Assembly: GCA_948562205.1 (NCBI GenBank)
Contig: CAOYAN010000001.1
Coordinates: 51,122 to 115,121, forward strand
Length of the DNA: 64,000 nucleotides
Direction: 5' to 3'
From: an uncultured Clostridia bacterium
GTDB taxonomy: Bacteria; Bacillota; Clostridia; TANB77; CAG-465
Every line of letters starts with the position of its first letter. The stretch's first letter is position 1. The notes under the pieces were generated by a model. That model did no database searches and was not told the DNA's origin. It was given only the letters and a program-made list of their open reading frames with translations. The position numbers and the translations under genes are program-made. Shown piece after piece: positions 48,730 to 57,741 of this stretch.

Positions 48730-48770
48730 AAACAAAAATGTTACATATTCGTAACAAATATGTAACATTT
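48730..48770 (-). terminator. Terminator after the double pilin-like gene
   Basis: 13-bp stem AAATGTTACATAT/ATATGTAACATTT (48736-48748, 48758-48770), followed on the minus strand by TTGTTTTTT. Confidence 0.9.
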
Positions 48771-48776
48771 AAACTA

Positions 48777-49484
48777 TTATGGTAAAAATCCTTTTCCTAC
48801 ATTTATAACAAAATTTAATATTGGTATTGCTGATAATGTAAGCATAAGTCCTAAGACAACCATAACAGCTTGATTTTTAATATCTGCTTTTTTTACAGCG
48901 TCTGCAAACATATATCTAAGCCCTATAAATACAATACCAGCTATACATAAAACTTGTACTACTGCAGCAACAGTTGCCCATACATTATTTACTAAAGTAT
49001 TAGCATTTGTTGTGTTTTGTATTTCATTTCCAATTCCACTAAAAAATCTTACTAAATTATCTGCAAGATAGAAAAATATAATACCAACAATAAATGTAGG
49101 TAGAGTCTCTTTTACAATACTTTTTCCCTCAACACCAGAGAAAATATATTTTACACCTAAAATTACAGTTACTATAAGAAATATTGCATTTCCAACTAAT
49201 TGAAATATACCTTGAAGTCCTAGACCACTAGCTCCAAAAATTTGTTCTTGAATTTTATGTCCAAAACTATCAGCAGAACTACCACTAGCTTTTCCTTGAT
49301 TTAAGAAACTTCCTCCACTTGAGAAAATATCATTTAATAAACCTCCACCGCTTGTCTTATCGACTTTTTCATGTTTTTCAACTTCATCTGGTTTTGGTGC
49401 CTTACCTTTAGCACTAACAAATTCAAAATTGAAACAAACAATCATAAAAAATATAAATACTATGGCAAATACTTTATTTTTCAT
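48777..49484 (-). CDS. Tandem VirB2/TrbC-like pilin fusion (235 aa)
   Basis: Signal peptide (residues ~4-24, ending VSA-K), a Gly/Ser-rich stretch, then two consecutive pilin-like modules. The first spans ~85-150 (IFQLVGNAIFLIVTVILGVK, IVGIIFFYLADNLV). The second, ~165-235, contains VWATVAAVVQVLCIAGIVFI, LRYMFADAVKKADIKNQAVM and ends VINVGKGFLP. Module two closely matches the single pilin encoded next door (WGTIAVIVQILAIAAIVLAG; RYMFASADEKADIKKQTVIL). A two-module VirB2 is unusual. GGAGGTG precedes the ATG. Confidence 0.75.
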   Translation of the reverse strand: MKNKVFAIVFIFFMIVCFNFEFVSAKGKAPKPDEVEKHEKVDKTSGGGLLNDIFSSGGSFLNQGKASGSSADSFGHKIQEQIFGASGLGLQGIFQLVGNAIFLIVTVILGVKYIFSGVEGKSIVKETLPTFIVGIIFFYLADNLVRFFSGIGNEIQNTTNANTLVNNVWATVAAVVQVLCIAGIVFIGLRYMFADAVKKADIKNQAVMVVLGLMLTLSAIPILNFVINVGKGFLP

Positions 49485-49539
49485 TTTTTCACCTCCATTA
49501 TATTTATTTTTTATCTTTTTAAATTTCTCTATTTATAAA

Positions 49540-49570
49540 AAAATAATACAAGATTTACTTGTATTATTTT
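49540..49570 (-). terminator. Terminator or attenuator after the single pilin gene
   Basis: Stem AAAATAATACAAG/CTTGTATTATTTT with the minus strand continuing into a TTTATAAATAG stretch. It lies between the two pilin genes, so the distal gene may depend on readthrough; no separate promoter is seen for it. Confidence 0.75.
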
Positions 49571-49584
49571 TACTACTCTTGTTA

Positions 49585-49938
49585 TTAGAATATTTGGTTT
49601 GCTGTATTAGCTATAAATCCTGCTATTGGTACAGCGGCAAATACAAGTATAGCACCTACAACAAGTATAACAGTTTGTTTCTTTATATCAGCTTTTTCAT
49701 CAGCTGAAGCAAACATATATCTAACACCTGCTAAAACTATTGCAGCGATTGCAAGAATTTGCACAATTACTGCTATAGTACCCCAAATATTGTTTGCTAA
49801 TTTTGATATGTTTTGATTAGCACTACCTGATGGTTTTACTACACTTACAGCAAAAATGCTAGATGTTGAAACACATATAAGAGTTAATACCAAAAATACA
49901 GGTACTAATCTTAACATTAATTTTCTTGATTTTTTCAT
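49585..49938 (-). CDS. VirB2/TrbC-like pilin (117 aa)
   Basis: Signal peptide with basic start MKKSRKLMLR and a hydrophobic core ending SSIFA. The mature part has WGTIAVIVQILAIAAIVLAG (helix 1), the polar loop RYMFASADEKADIKKQ, and helix 2 around VILVVGAILVFAAVPIAGFI. This is the standard two-helix T4SS pilin. Start set at the ATG at 49938, just after AAAGGAGG; an upstream in-frame extension contains the promoter. Product is probably the main pilus or channel subunit. Confidence 0.85.
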   Translation of the reverse strand: MKKSRKLMLRLVPVFLVLTLICVSTSSIFAVSVVKPSGSANQNISKLANNIWGTIAVIVQILAIAAIVLAGVRYMFASADEKADIKKQTVILVVGAILVFAAVPIAGFIANTANQIF

Positions 49939-49972
49939 AATAATATCCTCCTTTACTATTACTCTTAAATAT

Positions 49973-50001
49973 ATTATAACTATATTTTTTTTAAAAATCA
50001 A
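49973..50001 (-). promoter_or_regulatory. Promoter of the pilin gene
   Basis: TTGATT (49996-50001), 17-bp spacer, TATAAT (49973-49978). Confidence 0.75.
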
Positions 50002-50112
50002 TACTTTATTTAATTTTTTTACTTTTTTTGGAAAATAGCTAATTTTTTCAGCTTTTTCAAGCCTTTTAGCCATATTTTTTTATTTTTTAGCTTTACTTTT
50101 TGACAAATTTGT

Positions 50113-50118
50113 GATAAT
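50113..50118 (+). promoter_or_regulatory. Extended -10 promoter giving a leaderless mRNA (candidate)
   Basis: TGTGATAAT (TGn plus GATAAT) places a start point at about 50125-50127, on the ATG itself. A TTGACA at 50100-50105 is badly spaced for this -10. Confidence 0.4.
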
Positions 50119-50126
50119 ATGCTTAT

Positions 50127-50612
50127 ATGATTTTTTTCAAAAAATTATCAATTATTATTATTTTTTTATCTTTATTTTCTATATCTTATAATACTAATAC
50201 AGAAAAATTTAAATTTCCAACAGAATATACAACTATATCATCAAAGTATGGAAATAGAAATATTTTTGGAAGTAATAACTTTCACAATGGAATAGATTTT
50301 TTAGCACCGCAAAACTCTAAAGTATATGCTTGCTCAAGTGGTATAATAATAGAAAATACTTTTAGCACATCTTATGGGAATTATATAGTAATTGAACACA
50401 GTAATGGATATAGATCATTATATGGACATTTAAGTGAAGAAAAAATAGTAAATATAGGGGACTATATAACTGGAGCTGATTACATTGGAAATGTTGGACC
50501 AAAATATCTATCAGATGGTAAATTAAATGGTATTACTACGGGTCCACATCTACATTTTACAGTATTCAATGAAAATGGAGATACAATAGATCCATATAAT
50601 ATATTAGAATAA
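50127..50612 (+). CDS. Secreted M23/LytM-family peptidase (161 aa)
   Basis: Signal peptide (MIFFKKLSIIIIFLSLFSIS) followed by one M23 domain: ISSKYGNRN, zinc ligands in FHNGIDFLAP, then GNYIVIEHSNGYRSLYGHLS and the catalytic GPHLHF. It would cut peptide bridges in the wall. Divergent from the pilin gene, so it may open the wall for the pilus or channel. No ribosome-binding site precedes the only plausible ATG, whose signal peptide looks intact. Confidence 0.88.
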   Translation: MIFFKKLSIIIIFLSLFSISYNTNTEKFKFPTEYTTISSKYGNRNIFGSNNFHNGIDFLAPQNSKVYACSSGIIIENTFSTSYGNYIVIEHSNGYRSLYGHLSEEKIVNIGDYITGADYIGNVGPKYLSDGKLNGITTGPHLHFTVFNENGDTIDPYNILE

Positions 50613-50677
50613 TAAAATGTTATTTAAATTTTCTATAAATATAAGTCCTTGATTTTTATTTCAAGGACTTATACTTA

Positions 50678-51322
50678 TTAGTTATTTATTTCATCTTTTC
50701 TATCTTTATTTATTGAAAATTTAGATACAGATACTTCATATGCAATCTTTTCTAATATCTCTCCATTTTCAAATTTTTTCTCATATTTTCTTGATTGAAT
50801 TCTACCAGATAATCTTACCATAGTACCAACTTGTAGTTTTTCACAAAACTTAGCATTTCTTCCCCATAAAATACATGGAATATAATCAGATTTTTTATAT
50901 GATCTATTTACCGCTATTAAAACATCCGCAATCTCACGGCCAAGTGGTGTTTTTCTATAAATAGGCTTTTTACATATATAACCTACTAAATCAGCATTAT
51001 TTAAAGTAAGTATATCTTCTTCCTCTATAATTTCTATTTCTTTTGCAAATATTGATAAAACAAGCCTACTTCTCATTTCTTCTTGTTTATTATATGATCT
51101 AAATTGACCTATTACATGTACTGTCTTTCCATTAGTTAAATTATTTATATCAATTAATCTTTCAGATATAATAACTGGTAATATATCTTGTGACGAACTA
51201 AGCCTTTTTGACTCAACATTTATTTTATAAAATTTCTCATCAAAAAGTTCATGACTAAACTCTGGTTTATCTATAATAATACCACCAATTTCAACAAAGT
51301 TATTTTCATTAAAAGTCTCCAT
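50678..51322 (-). CDS. SSB-like protein with two OB folds (214 aa)
   Basis: Two OB-type modules. The first (~8-105) has VEIGGIIIDKPEFSHELFDE, FYKINVESKR and GKTVHVIGQFRSYN. The second (~110-205) has ADLVGYICKKPIYRKTPLGR, EIADVLIAVNRSYKKSDYIP and CILWGRNAKFCEKLQVGTMV, which is the SSB pattern. The acidic DnaN/RecO-type C-terminal tip of housekeeping SSB is missing. It binds single-stranded DNA by family. Such double-OB SSB-like proteins occur chromosomally in Clostridia; a role for the nearby T4SS is possible but not shown. AGGAGG lies 9 nt before the ATG. Confidence 0.8.
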   Translation of the reverse strand: METFNENNFVEIGGIIIDKPEFSHELFDEKFYKINVESKRLSSSQDILPVIISERLIDINNLTNGKTVHVIGQFRSYNKQEEMRSRLVLSIFAKEIEIIEEEDILTLNNADLVGYICKKPIYRKTPLGREIADVLIAVNRSYKKSDYIPCILWGRNAKFCEKLQVGTMVRLSGRIQSRKYEKKFENGEILEKIAYEVSVSKFSINKDRKDEINN

Positions 51323-51398
51323 TCAAACATTTCCTCCTTTGGTTTTTATACTATTAATCATATGTTCAAAAAATAAAAAAATTACTATGATACGCATT

Positions 51399-51427
51399 AT
51401 TATATCATAATAATTTATTTTTGTAAA
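51399..51427 (-). promoter_or_regulatory. Promoter of the SSB-like gene
   Basis: TTTACA (51422-51427), 17-bp spacer, TATAAT (51399-51404). Confidence 0.7.
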
Positions 51428-51482
51428 TAGCTTATGTAAACATTTCATTCTAACCATTTTAGTATATTTATATTTTCTGTTT

Positions 51483-52670
51483 TTATTGTAATATTTTTGT
51501 AACATTGCTGTTACTTAAATACCTATCAAAACATAGCATTACTATATATGTCATTATAGTAGAAGAAATAACACTTACACCTATCCATTCGGATATAAAA
51601 GCTACTTCATTATTTATTTTTTCAACAAAATTATAAAGTATAACAGGAAGTGATGTAGCAACAAAAATAAGTAATAAATTTACTACCATACTTTTTTTAT
51701 TTTTTACATTATTATCTATAAATACAAAAAATATATAGAAAAAAATACTTGCCATATAGAAATACCTATCATGCATTGATGGTAGAAAATATGGTATCAT
51801 TACCGAGAGTAACATTACTTTTTCAATAAAGATCTTACTAGCATATTCTACTTTTTTAGTATTTTTAAGTACAATATATATTGATAACACTACAGTTAAA
51901 ATTGATAATATACTTTTAGCTAAGATATCTATTTCTTTATAATTTAAATGTAGTAGTGAATATATATTAGGTGCAGATTTAACAAATTTTGAATAAGCAC
52001 CTGACTGTAATAGTTCTATTCTTATAATATCAAATATACTTCTACCATAAATAATTGATGGAAGCATTGTAACTACAAATCCTAAAGGTATATATATAAT
52101 ATCTACTACTCGTATTTTCTTCTTTAATAACAAATATAAAAATACTGGCGCAATAAAAATTGCTTGTAATTTAAAAGCAAGTGCCACACCAAAAAAGAAA
52201 AGTGCACTTCTCTTTTTATTTTTTAATATAAGTAAAACAAATATAAGTACAAAAAAAGTATATATACTATCACACTGTCCTATTATTCCTGAATTTATAA
52301 ATACTGATGGTATAAGTAGTATACTTAATGCATTTGATAGTTTAATGTCTGTTTTAAACTCTCTTATTATAAAATAAGATATAATTACTATTCCTATTGT
52401 AAAAATAGTAGATATAAATTTTATCCAAAAAATATAATTTGTAGTAATATATGTCCCAATAATTAAAAAATAAATATATGGTGGTGTATAATTTCCTATC
52501 TGCACTGACAGTGAATTAATTCTACCAAGATCTATAATCTGATCTATCCACTTACTTAAATAAATAAAGTAGTCCTCTCCTATTACATTTCTAAAAATAA
52601 TATTTATGATTATAAATATTGCAATTATAATACTACATTTAAAAAACTCTTTTTTATTTATTGTTGTCAT
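51483..52670 (-). CDS. GT-C type membrane glycosyltransferase (395 aa)
   Basis: About ten membrane spans; a loop after the first helix has GEDYFIYLSKWIDQI with acidic residues where GT-C enzymes bind the lipid-phosphate donor. GQCDSIYTFF and AFKLQAIFIAPVFLYL fit the GT87/PIG-M-like pattern. It would add a sugar to a surface polymer or protein on the outer face. The start overlaps the traX stop by 4 nt (ATGA), so translation is coupled. Confidence 0.7.
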   Translation of the reverse strand: MTTINKKEFFKCSIIIAIFIIINIIFRNVIGEDYFIYLSKWIDQIIDLGRINSLSVQIGNYTPPYIYFLIIGTYITTNYIFWIKFISTIFTIGIVIISYFIIREFKTDIKLSNALSILLIPSVFINSGIIGQCDSIYTFFVLIFVLLILKNKKRSALFFFGVALAFKLQAIFIAPVFLYLLLKKKIRVVDIIYIPLGFVVTMLPSIIYGRSIFDIIRIELLQSGAYSKFVKSAPNIYSLLHLNYKEIDILAKSILSILTVVLSIYIVLKNTKKVEYASKIFIEKVMLLSVMIPYFLPSMHDRYFYMASIFFYIFFVFIDNNVKNKKSMVVNLLLIFVATSLPVILYNFVEKINNEVAFISEWIGVSVISSTIMTYIVMLCFDRYLSNSNVTKILQ

Positions 52671-53452
52671 ATTCTGCCTCCAATTAGCATTGCAATAAAA
52701 TATAGTATACCATGATGAACTGGAAAAAATGCATACATTAAATATTTATTTAAATCTATTTTATTTTTCTTTTTACCATTATAAAAAAGTAAAATTACAA
52801 CATCAAAAATTACAAAAATCTCCAATATATCATAGATTACTGAAATAATAAACATTAATAAAAGTTCTAAAAAAGTATATGTAAACTTTATATTATGATT
52901 TTTAGTTTTTCTTTTCATCTTTTCAAATAAAAAGAAGTTTACTCCCATTATTGGAACTACATAGCTATAATCAATATTTACAAAATGATATATTAATATT
53001 ATACAAACTACAGTTATTACTCTAAATATTAAATTTATATATTTATTATCTATACTTGTATATTTTTTACTAAAATCTATTGATTTTAGTAAAATAAGAG
53101 TCAGTACAAATGAAAATACTATATTTAAAAATTCTGCTATATAAGGATTATAATTTGAATAATATTTTTTATTAAGTATATATAACATATAAATTAGGAC
53201 TTGGGTAATAATGCAAAGTACCCCAAGTCTTAATATATATTTTTTCAAACTACTTGTATGAATATATCCTTGTACTAAACTATATACAAAAAGTGGCATT
53301 GCAATTCGTCCAATAATTCTAAATAAAATATAAACTTCAGGATTAATCATACTTTCAAAATATACACCTATATGATCTATCAACATTGTAATAATTCCAA
53401 TAACTTTAATAGTATTTAAACTTATTCCTATACTTGCCTCTTTACACTCCAT
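52667..53452 (-). CDS. TraX-family membrane acetyltransferase-like protein
   Basis: Multi-span protein with the TraX pattern: NTIKVIGIITMLIDHIGVYF, then IGRIAMPLFVYSLVQGYIHT and a C-terminal LNKYLMYAFFPVHHGILYFI. F-plasmid TraX N-acetylates pilin; chromosomal relatives in Firmicutes are common and mostly unstudied. Start set at the ATG at 53452 after GGGGAG; a GTG four codons upstream overlaps that site. Between two GT-C genes, ~3 kb from the pilin genes. Confidence 0.8.
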   Translation of the reverse strand: MECKEASIGISLNTIKVIGIITMLIDHIGVYFESMINPEVYILFRIIGRIAMPLFVYSLVQGYIHTSSLKKYILRLGVLCIITQVLIYMLYILNKKYYSNYNPYIAEFLNIVFSFVLTLILLKSIDFSKKYTSIDNKYINLIFRVITVVCIILIYHFVNIDYSYVVPIMGVNFFLFEKMKRKTKNHNIKFTYTFLELLLMFIISVIYDILEIFVIFDVVILLFYNGKKKNKIDLNKYLMYAFFPVHHGILYFIAMLIGGRI

Positions 53453-53466
53453 TATTCTCCCCACTT

Positions 53467-54915
53467 CTAATATTTACAAAAATGTAGTACATTATTTTCT
53501 ACAATAAACTCTTCATCACAAAACTTTGTAAAATCTTTACCTTTGAAATATTTCTCCTTTATTTTATCACTTGCTTCTTCATGTCCTATTTTATCATTTG
53601 AATATATTTTTAAATGTAAATAAAAATTATCTTCAACATTATATATACCTGGTACTAAATATACTACTACTGAATACCAATCACTCTCAGTAATATTATC
53701 ATCACTATACAATGCTATTTTTTCTATTTTTTCTTCATGATTACTATTATATTCATCTATATAATTTATTACAAATTCTGCATTATTTTTAATAGTATTA
53801 TTATATCTTACATAAATTCCATATAGCATAAAATATATAGTAAATTCTATAATACATACTAATAACATACCACTAATATATATTTCTTTTTTTATTTTTA
53901 AATTATTTCCAAAAATAATAACATATAAATAAATTATACCAGCAAGTGCACCAATACTCCACGCCATTCTATTAGATATGGTACCACTATTTATAATTCC
54001 AAAAGAATAACTATAACATACACTAATAATAATTATTAAAAATAAATTATGTATTACATATTTATCTTCCTTTTTAAAATTACCAGAATTAAATACAATA
54101 TAAAATAATGAATAATATATAATGTATTCCAAACAATATATAAGTACTTGAGCAATAATACCTACAATTAAACCTAAATATTCATTACCTTTAGCATATC
54201 TAGTATTTACTTCTATTCCCTCAAATTGTATTTTTGAAAAACAAAATAGTAATAAAAGTGGTATAATAAAATGTATTGTAAGTTTTATTATATATTTTAT
54301 ATCAATTTTTCTATTATTTTTTAATGCATAAAATAGTAATGATAATACTACAAAAGCTGTTATCATAGTTTGATATGAAAACTCTGATATTGTAAGCAAA
54401 ATCAAAACTATAACATTTTTAAACTTAATATTTTTTGTATATATTATACTTGCTACTACCACTAAAAACAAAGCAAAAATCATAGTAAGGTTTTCAAGAT
54501 ATACTAAATTATCTGATAAATATCTATTAAAAAATATTATTAATACACATACAAATAATAATACTTTTTTTAATTTTGAAAGTTCTTTTATTTTATCATT
54601 TTCATTTATTAATTTTATAATATATGTATATACTAAATACATAGAAGTAGTAAGCAATATAATTGATATTGTAAAGTACATTGTATAAATTGTTTCATAC
54701 TTTATATTAGCTCCAAACAAACACATGAAACCTTTAGTTATTAAATATTGTATTGGTCGCATATTTCCAAATGCATATTTATTATAAAACTCTAAACCAA
54801 GAGACTTTATTGTATATGCATCTGCTGAATAAACAACCCTGTAAAATATACCACCAATAAGGAAAGATAGGACAAGATAAATAAAAAATAATTTTATTTT
54901 TCCCTTTTTACTCAT
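53467..54915 (-). CDS. Polytopic membrane protein, probable GT-C glycosyltransferase (482 aa)
   Basis: Around ten to twelve hydrophobic spans, then a ~100-residue soluble C-terminus with IDEYNSNHEEKIEKIALYSD, which looks extracytoplasmic. The first loop, FYRVVYSADAYTIKSLGLEF, has an acidic residue as in GT-C enzymes, and NMRPIQYLITKGF fits DUF6056/GtrII-like proteins. Starts 3 nt after the pgi stop, so same operon. Substrate unknown. Confidence 0.6.
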   Translation of the reverse strand: MSKKGKIKLFFIYLVLSFLIGGIFYRVVYSADAYTIKSLGLEFYNKYAFGNMRPIQYLITKGFMCLFGANIKYETIYTMYFTISIILLTTSMYLVYTYIIKLINENDKIKELSKLKKVLLFVCVLIIFFNRYLSDNLVYLENLTMIFALFLVVVASIIYTKNIKFKNVIVLILLTISEFSYQTMITAFVVLSLLFYALKNNRKIDIKYIIKLTIHFIIPLLLLFCFSKIQFEGIEVNTRYAKGNEYLGLIVGIIAQVLIYCLEYIIYYSLFYIVFNSGNFKKEDKYVIHNLFLIIIISVCYSYSFGIINSGTISNRMAWSIGALAGIIYLYVIIFGNNLKIKKEIYISGMLLVCIIEFTIYFMLYGIYVRYNNTIKNNAEFVINYIDEYNSNHEEKIEKIALYSDDNITESDWYSVVVYLVPGIYNVEDNFYLHLKIYSNDKIGHEEASDKIKEKYFKGKDFTKFCDEEFIVENNVLHFCKY

Positions 54916-54917
54916 TA

Positions 54918-56243
54918 CTATTTTTCCTTTCTAAGTAATTTCATCATATTAGTTTTATAGTTTTCGACACCTGGCTGATTAAATGGATTTACACCTAATA
55001 TATACCCACTTATTGCACACGCTTTTTCAAAAAATACTATAAGCTGTCCTACATTATATTCATTTATATCGTCTATATTTAAAATCATGTTTGGTACTCC
55101 ACCCTCAACATGTGCTTCTACAGTCCCCATAAATGCTTGTTTATTAATATAGTCTATATCTTCTCCTGCAAGATAATTTAGTAAATCTTCATCTTCTTCT
55201 AGTTCTGGAAGAGTTATAAAACTCCTATCTTTTACAACGTTTATTACAGTTTCAAACATATTCCTTCTACCATCTTGAATAAGTTGACCCATAGAATGTA
55301 AATCTGTTGTAAAGTTTACACCTGCAGGAAAAATACCTTTTCCATCTTTTCCTTCACTTTCACCAAATAATTGTTTATACCATTCAATAAAATATTTAAA
55401 TGAAGGTTCATAACTTGCCAAAAGCTCTATATCAATTCCTTTTCTATAAAGTATATTTCTTACTAATGCATAAATATAACAATCATTAGTCTCAATACTT
55501 TTTTCATTATATAAGTATGATGCAAACTGAGCACCATCTAATACATCCTCAATTTCTATATTTGCAACTGCCATTGGTAAAAGTCCTACAGGAGTAAGTA
55601 CTGAATATCTTCCACCAACATTGTCTGGTATAACAAATGTTTCATATTCATTTTTTACTGCTATATCATGTAATATTCCTTTTTCTTTATCAGTAGTAAC
55701 ATATATTCTATCACTTGCACCTCTTACTCCATATTTTTGTTCTAAAACTAAACGTAGAGTTCTAAAAGCAACAGCAGGCTCTAATGTTTTTCCAGATTTA
55801 GATATTACATTTATAGAAAAATCTTTATCTTCTAAATACTCTATTAAATTTCTTAAATACTTTCCACTCAAATTATTTCCAGCAAATATAATTTGTGGAT
55901 GTTTCCTTTTACTGTAAGATACTAAGTTACTAAAATTATCAGAAAATAAGTCTATTATAGCTCTAGCACCAAGATATGAGCCACCTATTCCAATTACTAC
56001 AAAAACATCTGATTGATTTCTAATTCTTTTAGCACATTCTTTAATTCTTAAAATTTCATCTTCATCTCTGTTAGATGGTAAATCCATCCATCCTAGCATA
56101 TCTTTTCCTTTTCCGTTTTTATTTGCTAATTTATCATGTGCCTTAAATACTTCTTTTTCCATTGATTTCATTTCATCATCTGTTATAAAATCTTTAATTC
56201 CATCAATATTTAAATGAATTCCTTGTAAATGAATATTTGGCAT
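54918..56243 (-). CDS. pgi: Glucose-6-phosphate isomerase
   Basis: Interconverts glucose-6-phosphate and fructose-6-phosphate. VVIGIGGSYLGARAIIDL, ISKSGKTLEPAVAFR, VGGRYSVLTPVGLLPMA and GVNPFNQPGVENYK are diagnostic. 441 aa, the Gram-positive length. AAAGGAGG precedes the ATG; 14 nt after glyA. Confidence 0.97.
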   Translation of the reverse strand: MPNIHLQGIHLNIDGIKDFITDDEMKSMEKEVFKAHDKLANKNGKGKDMLGWMDLPSNRDEDEILRIKECAKRIRNQSDVFVVIGIGGSYLGARAIIDLFSDNFSNLVSYSKRKHPQIIFAGNNLSGKYLRNLIEYLEDKDFSINVISKSGKTLEPAVAFRTLRLVLEQKYGVRGASDRIYVTTDKEKGILHDIAVKNEYETFVIPDNVGGRYSVLTPVGLLPMAVANIEIEDVLDGAQFASYLYNEKSIETNDCYIYALVRNILYRKGIDIELLASYEPSFKYFIEWYKQLFGESEGKDGKGIFPAGVNFTTDLHSMGQLIQDGRRNMFETVINVVKDRSFITLPELEEDEDLLNYLAGEDIDYINKQAFMGTVEAHVEGGVPNMILNIDDINEYNVGQLIVFFEKACAISGYILGVNPFNQPGVENYKTNMMKLLRKEK

Positions 56244-56257
56244 AAACTTATCCTCCT

Positions 56258-57502
56258 TTATATATATTTTTTAGTTAATTCTTCAACTATTGCTTTTGCC
56301 TTTCTTTTATTTTGGTTATATTCAATTTCAGTTATATTTACTATATATTTAGAAAGTACTAAATCCATAGCTTCTGCAAGTTTTACCATATCGTCTTCTT
56401 TTAATCCCTTTGTTGTACATGCAGCTGTACCCACTCTAATACCGCTAGTAACACTTGCTGGCTTTGGATCATTTGGTATTGCATTTTTATTTACTGTTAT
56501 ATTTACTTCTTCAAGTAATTCTTCTGCCTCTTTACCTGTCATTTGCTTATTTATTAAGTTTATAAGCATTAAATGATTATCTGTTCCATCTGAAACTAAT
56601 TTATATTTTCTCTTCTTTAATTCTTTTGCAAGTGTTGCACAGTTTTTTACTACTTGATCAATATAATTTGTAAATTCAGGTTGTAGAGCCTCTTTAAAAC
56701 ATACAGCTTTTCCAGCAACTACATGTTCTAAAGGTCCACCTTGTATTCCTGGGAATATAGTTTTATCAATTTTTTCTGCATATTCTTTTTTACAAAGAAT
56801 AAGTCCACCACGTGGTCCTCTAAGAGTCTTATGTGTTGTAGATGTAACAAAATCAGCATAAGGTACTGGTGACATATGATGTCCTGTACAAACAAGACCT
56901 GCAATATGTGCCATATCTACCATTAAATAAGCCTCAACTTCATCTGCTATTTCTCTAAATTTTGAAAAGTCTATTTCTCTTGGATATGCACTAGCACCTG
57001 CAACAATCATCTTAGGTTTATATTCTCTAGCTTTATTTAATACATCCTCATAATCAATATATCCATTCTCATCAACACCATAAGCTACAATATTAAATAA
57101 TTTTCCAGAAAAGTTTACTTTGCTTCCATGTGTTAGATGTCCACCATTAGATAAATTCATTCCAAGAATTGTATCTCCTGTATTTAATACGCTCATATAT
57201 ACAGCCATATTAGCTTGACTTCCACTATGTGGTTGAACATTTACATGTTCTGCTTTAAATAACTTTTTGGCTCTCTCTATTGCTATTGTCTCAATTGAAT
57301 CAACATTTTTACAACCACCATAATATCTTTTTGATGGATATCCTTCAGCATATTTATTAGTTAAAACCGAACCTACAGCTTGTCTTACTGCATTACTTAC
57401 AAAGTTTTCTGATGCTATAAGCTCTATATTGTTATTTTGTCTCTCTTGCTCCTTTTTTATTAATTCAAATATTTCTACATCTTCATTTTCTAAATTCATC
57501 AT
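56258..57502 (-). CDS. glyA: Serine hydroxymethyltransferase
   Basis: PLP enzyme converting serine and tetrahydrofolate to glycine and methylene-tetrahydrofolate. [34 protein letters not shown], and the PLP-lysine motif [13 protein letters not shown] are present. 414 aa, standard. GGGGGAG precedes two adjacent ATGs (57502 and 57499). First gene of glyA-pgi-GT-traX-GT; its promoter is likely near 57530-57560 (TATACT/TATAAT) without a clear -35. Confidence 0.97.
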   Translation of the reverse strand: MMNLENEDVEIFELIKKEQERQNNNIELIASENFVSNAVRQAVGSVLTNKYAEGYPSKRYYGGCKNVDSIETIAIERAKKLFKAEHVNVQPHSGSQANMAVYMSVLNTGDTILGMNLSNGGHLTHGSKVNFSGKLFNIVAYGVDENGYIDYEDVLNKAREYKPKMIVAGASAYPREIDFSKFREIADEVEAYLMVDMAHIAGLVCTGHHMSPVPYADFVTSTTHKTLRGPRGGLILCKKEYAEKIDKTIFPGIQGGPLEHVVAGKAVCFKEALQPEFTNYIDQVVKNCATLAKELKKRKYKLVSDGTDNHLMLINLINKQMTGKEAEELLEEVNITVNKNAIPNDPKPASVTSGIRVGTAACTTKGLKEDDMVKLAEAMDLVLSKYIVNITEIEYNQNKRKAKAIVEELTKKYI

Positions 57503-57660
57503 AATTACTCCCCCTAATAATTTTATAACACTAGTATATCATATTATACTAAAAAGAAAAATAGTTTTTTATATTTTACAAGAAAAAAATTATAGTAAAA
57601 AATTATAAAAATAATTTAAAATATGATATATCTAACTTTATTATGATTTACATTTTTTAC

Positions 57661-57689
57661 TTTACATAACATAATTGATGTGCTATAAT
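57661..57689 (+). promoter_or_regulatory. Promoter of the MBL hydrolase gene
   Basis: TTTACA (57661-57666), 17-bp spacer, TATAAT (57684-57689). Confidence 0.7.
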
Positions 57690-57741
57690 ATTATATAATT
57701 CTTATATGCTAAAAGTTTAATAATATTTAGGAGGACTTTAT

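Noticed and set aside
32696..50612. A complete integrative conjugative element
   Set aside because: No relaxase, coupling protein, integrase or flanking att repeats could be found, and housekeeping operons abut both sides.
51323..51505. A 60-codon minus-strand frame before the SSB-like gene
   Set aside because: It covers the promoter and ribosome-binding site of the SSB-like gene and has no protein-like composition or start signal.
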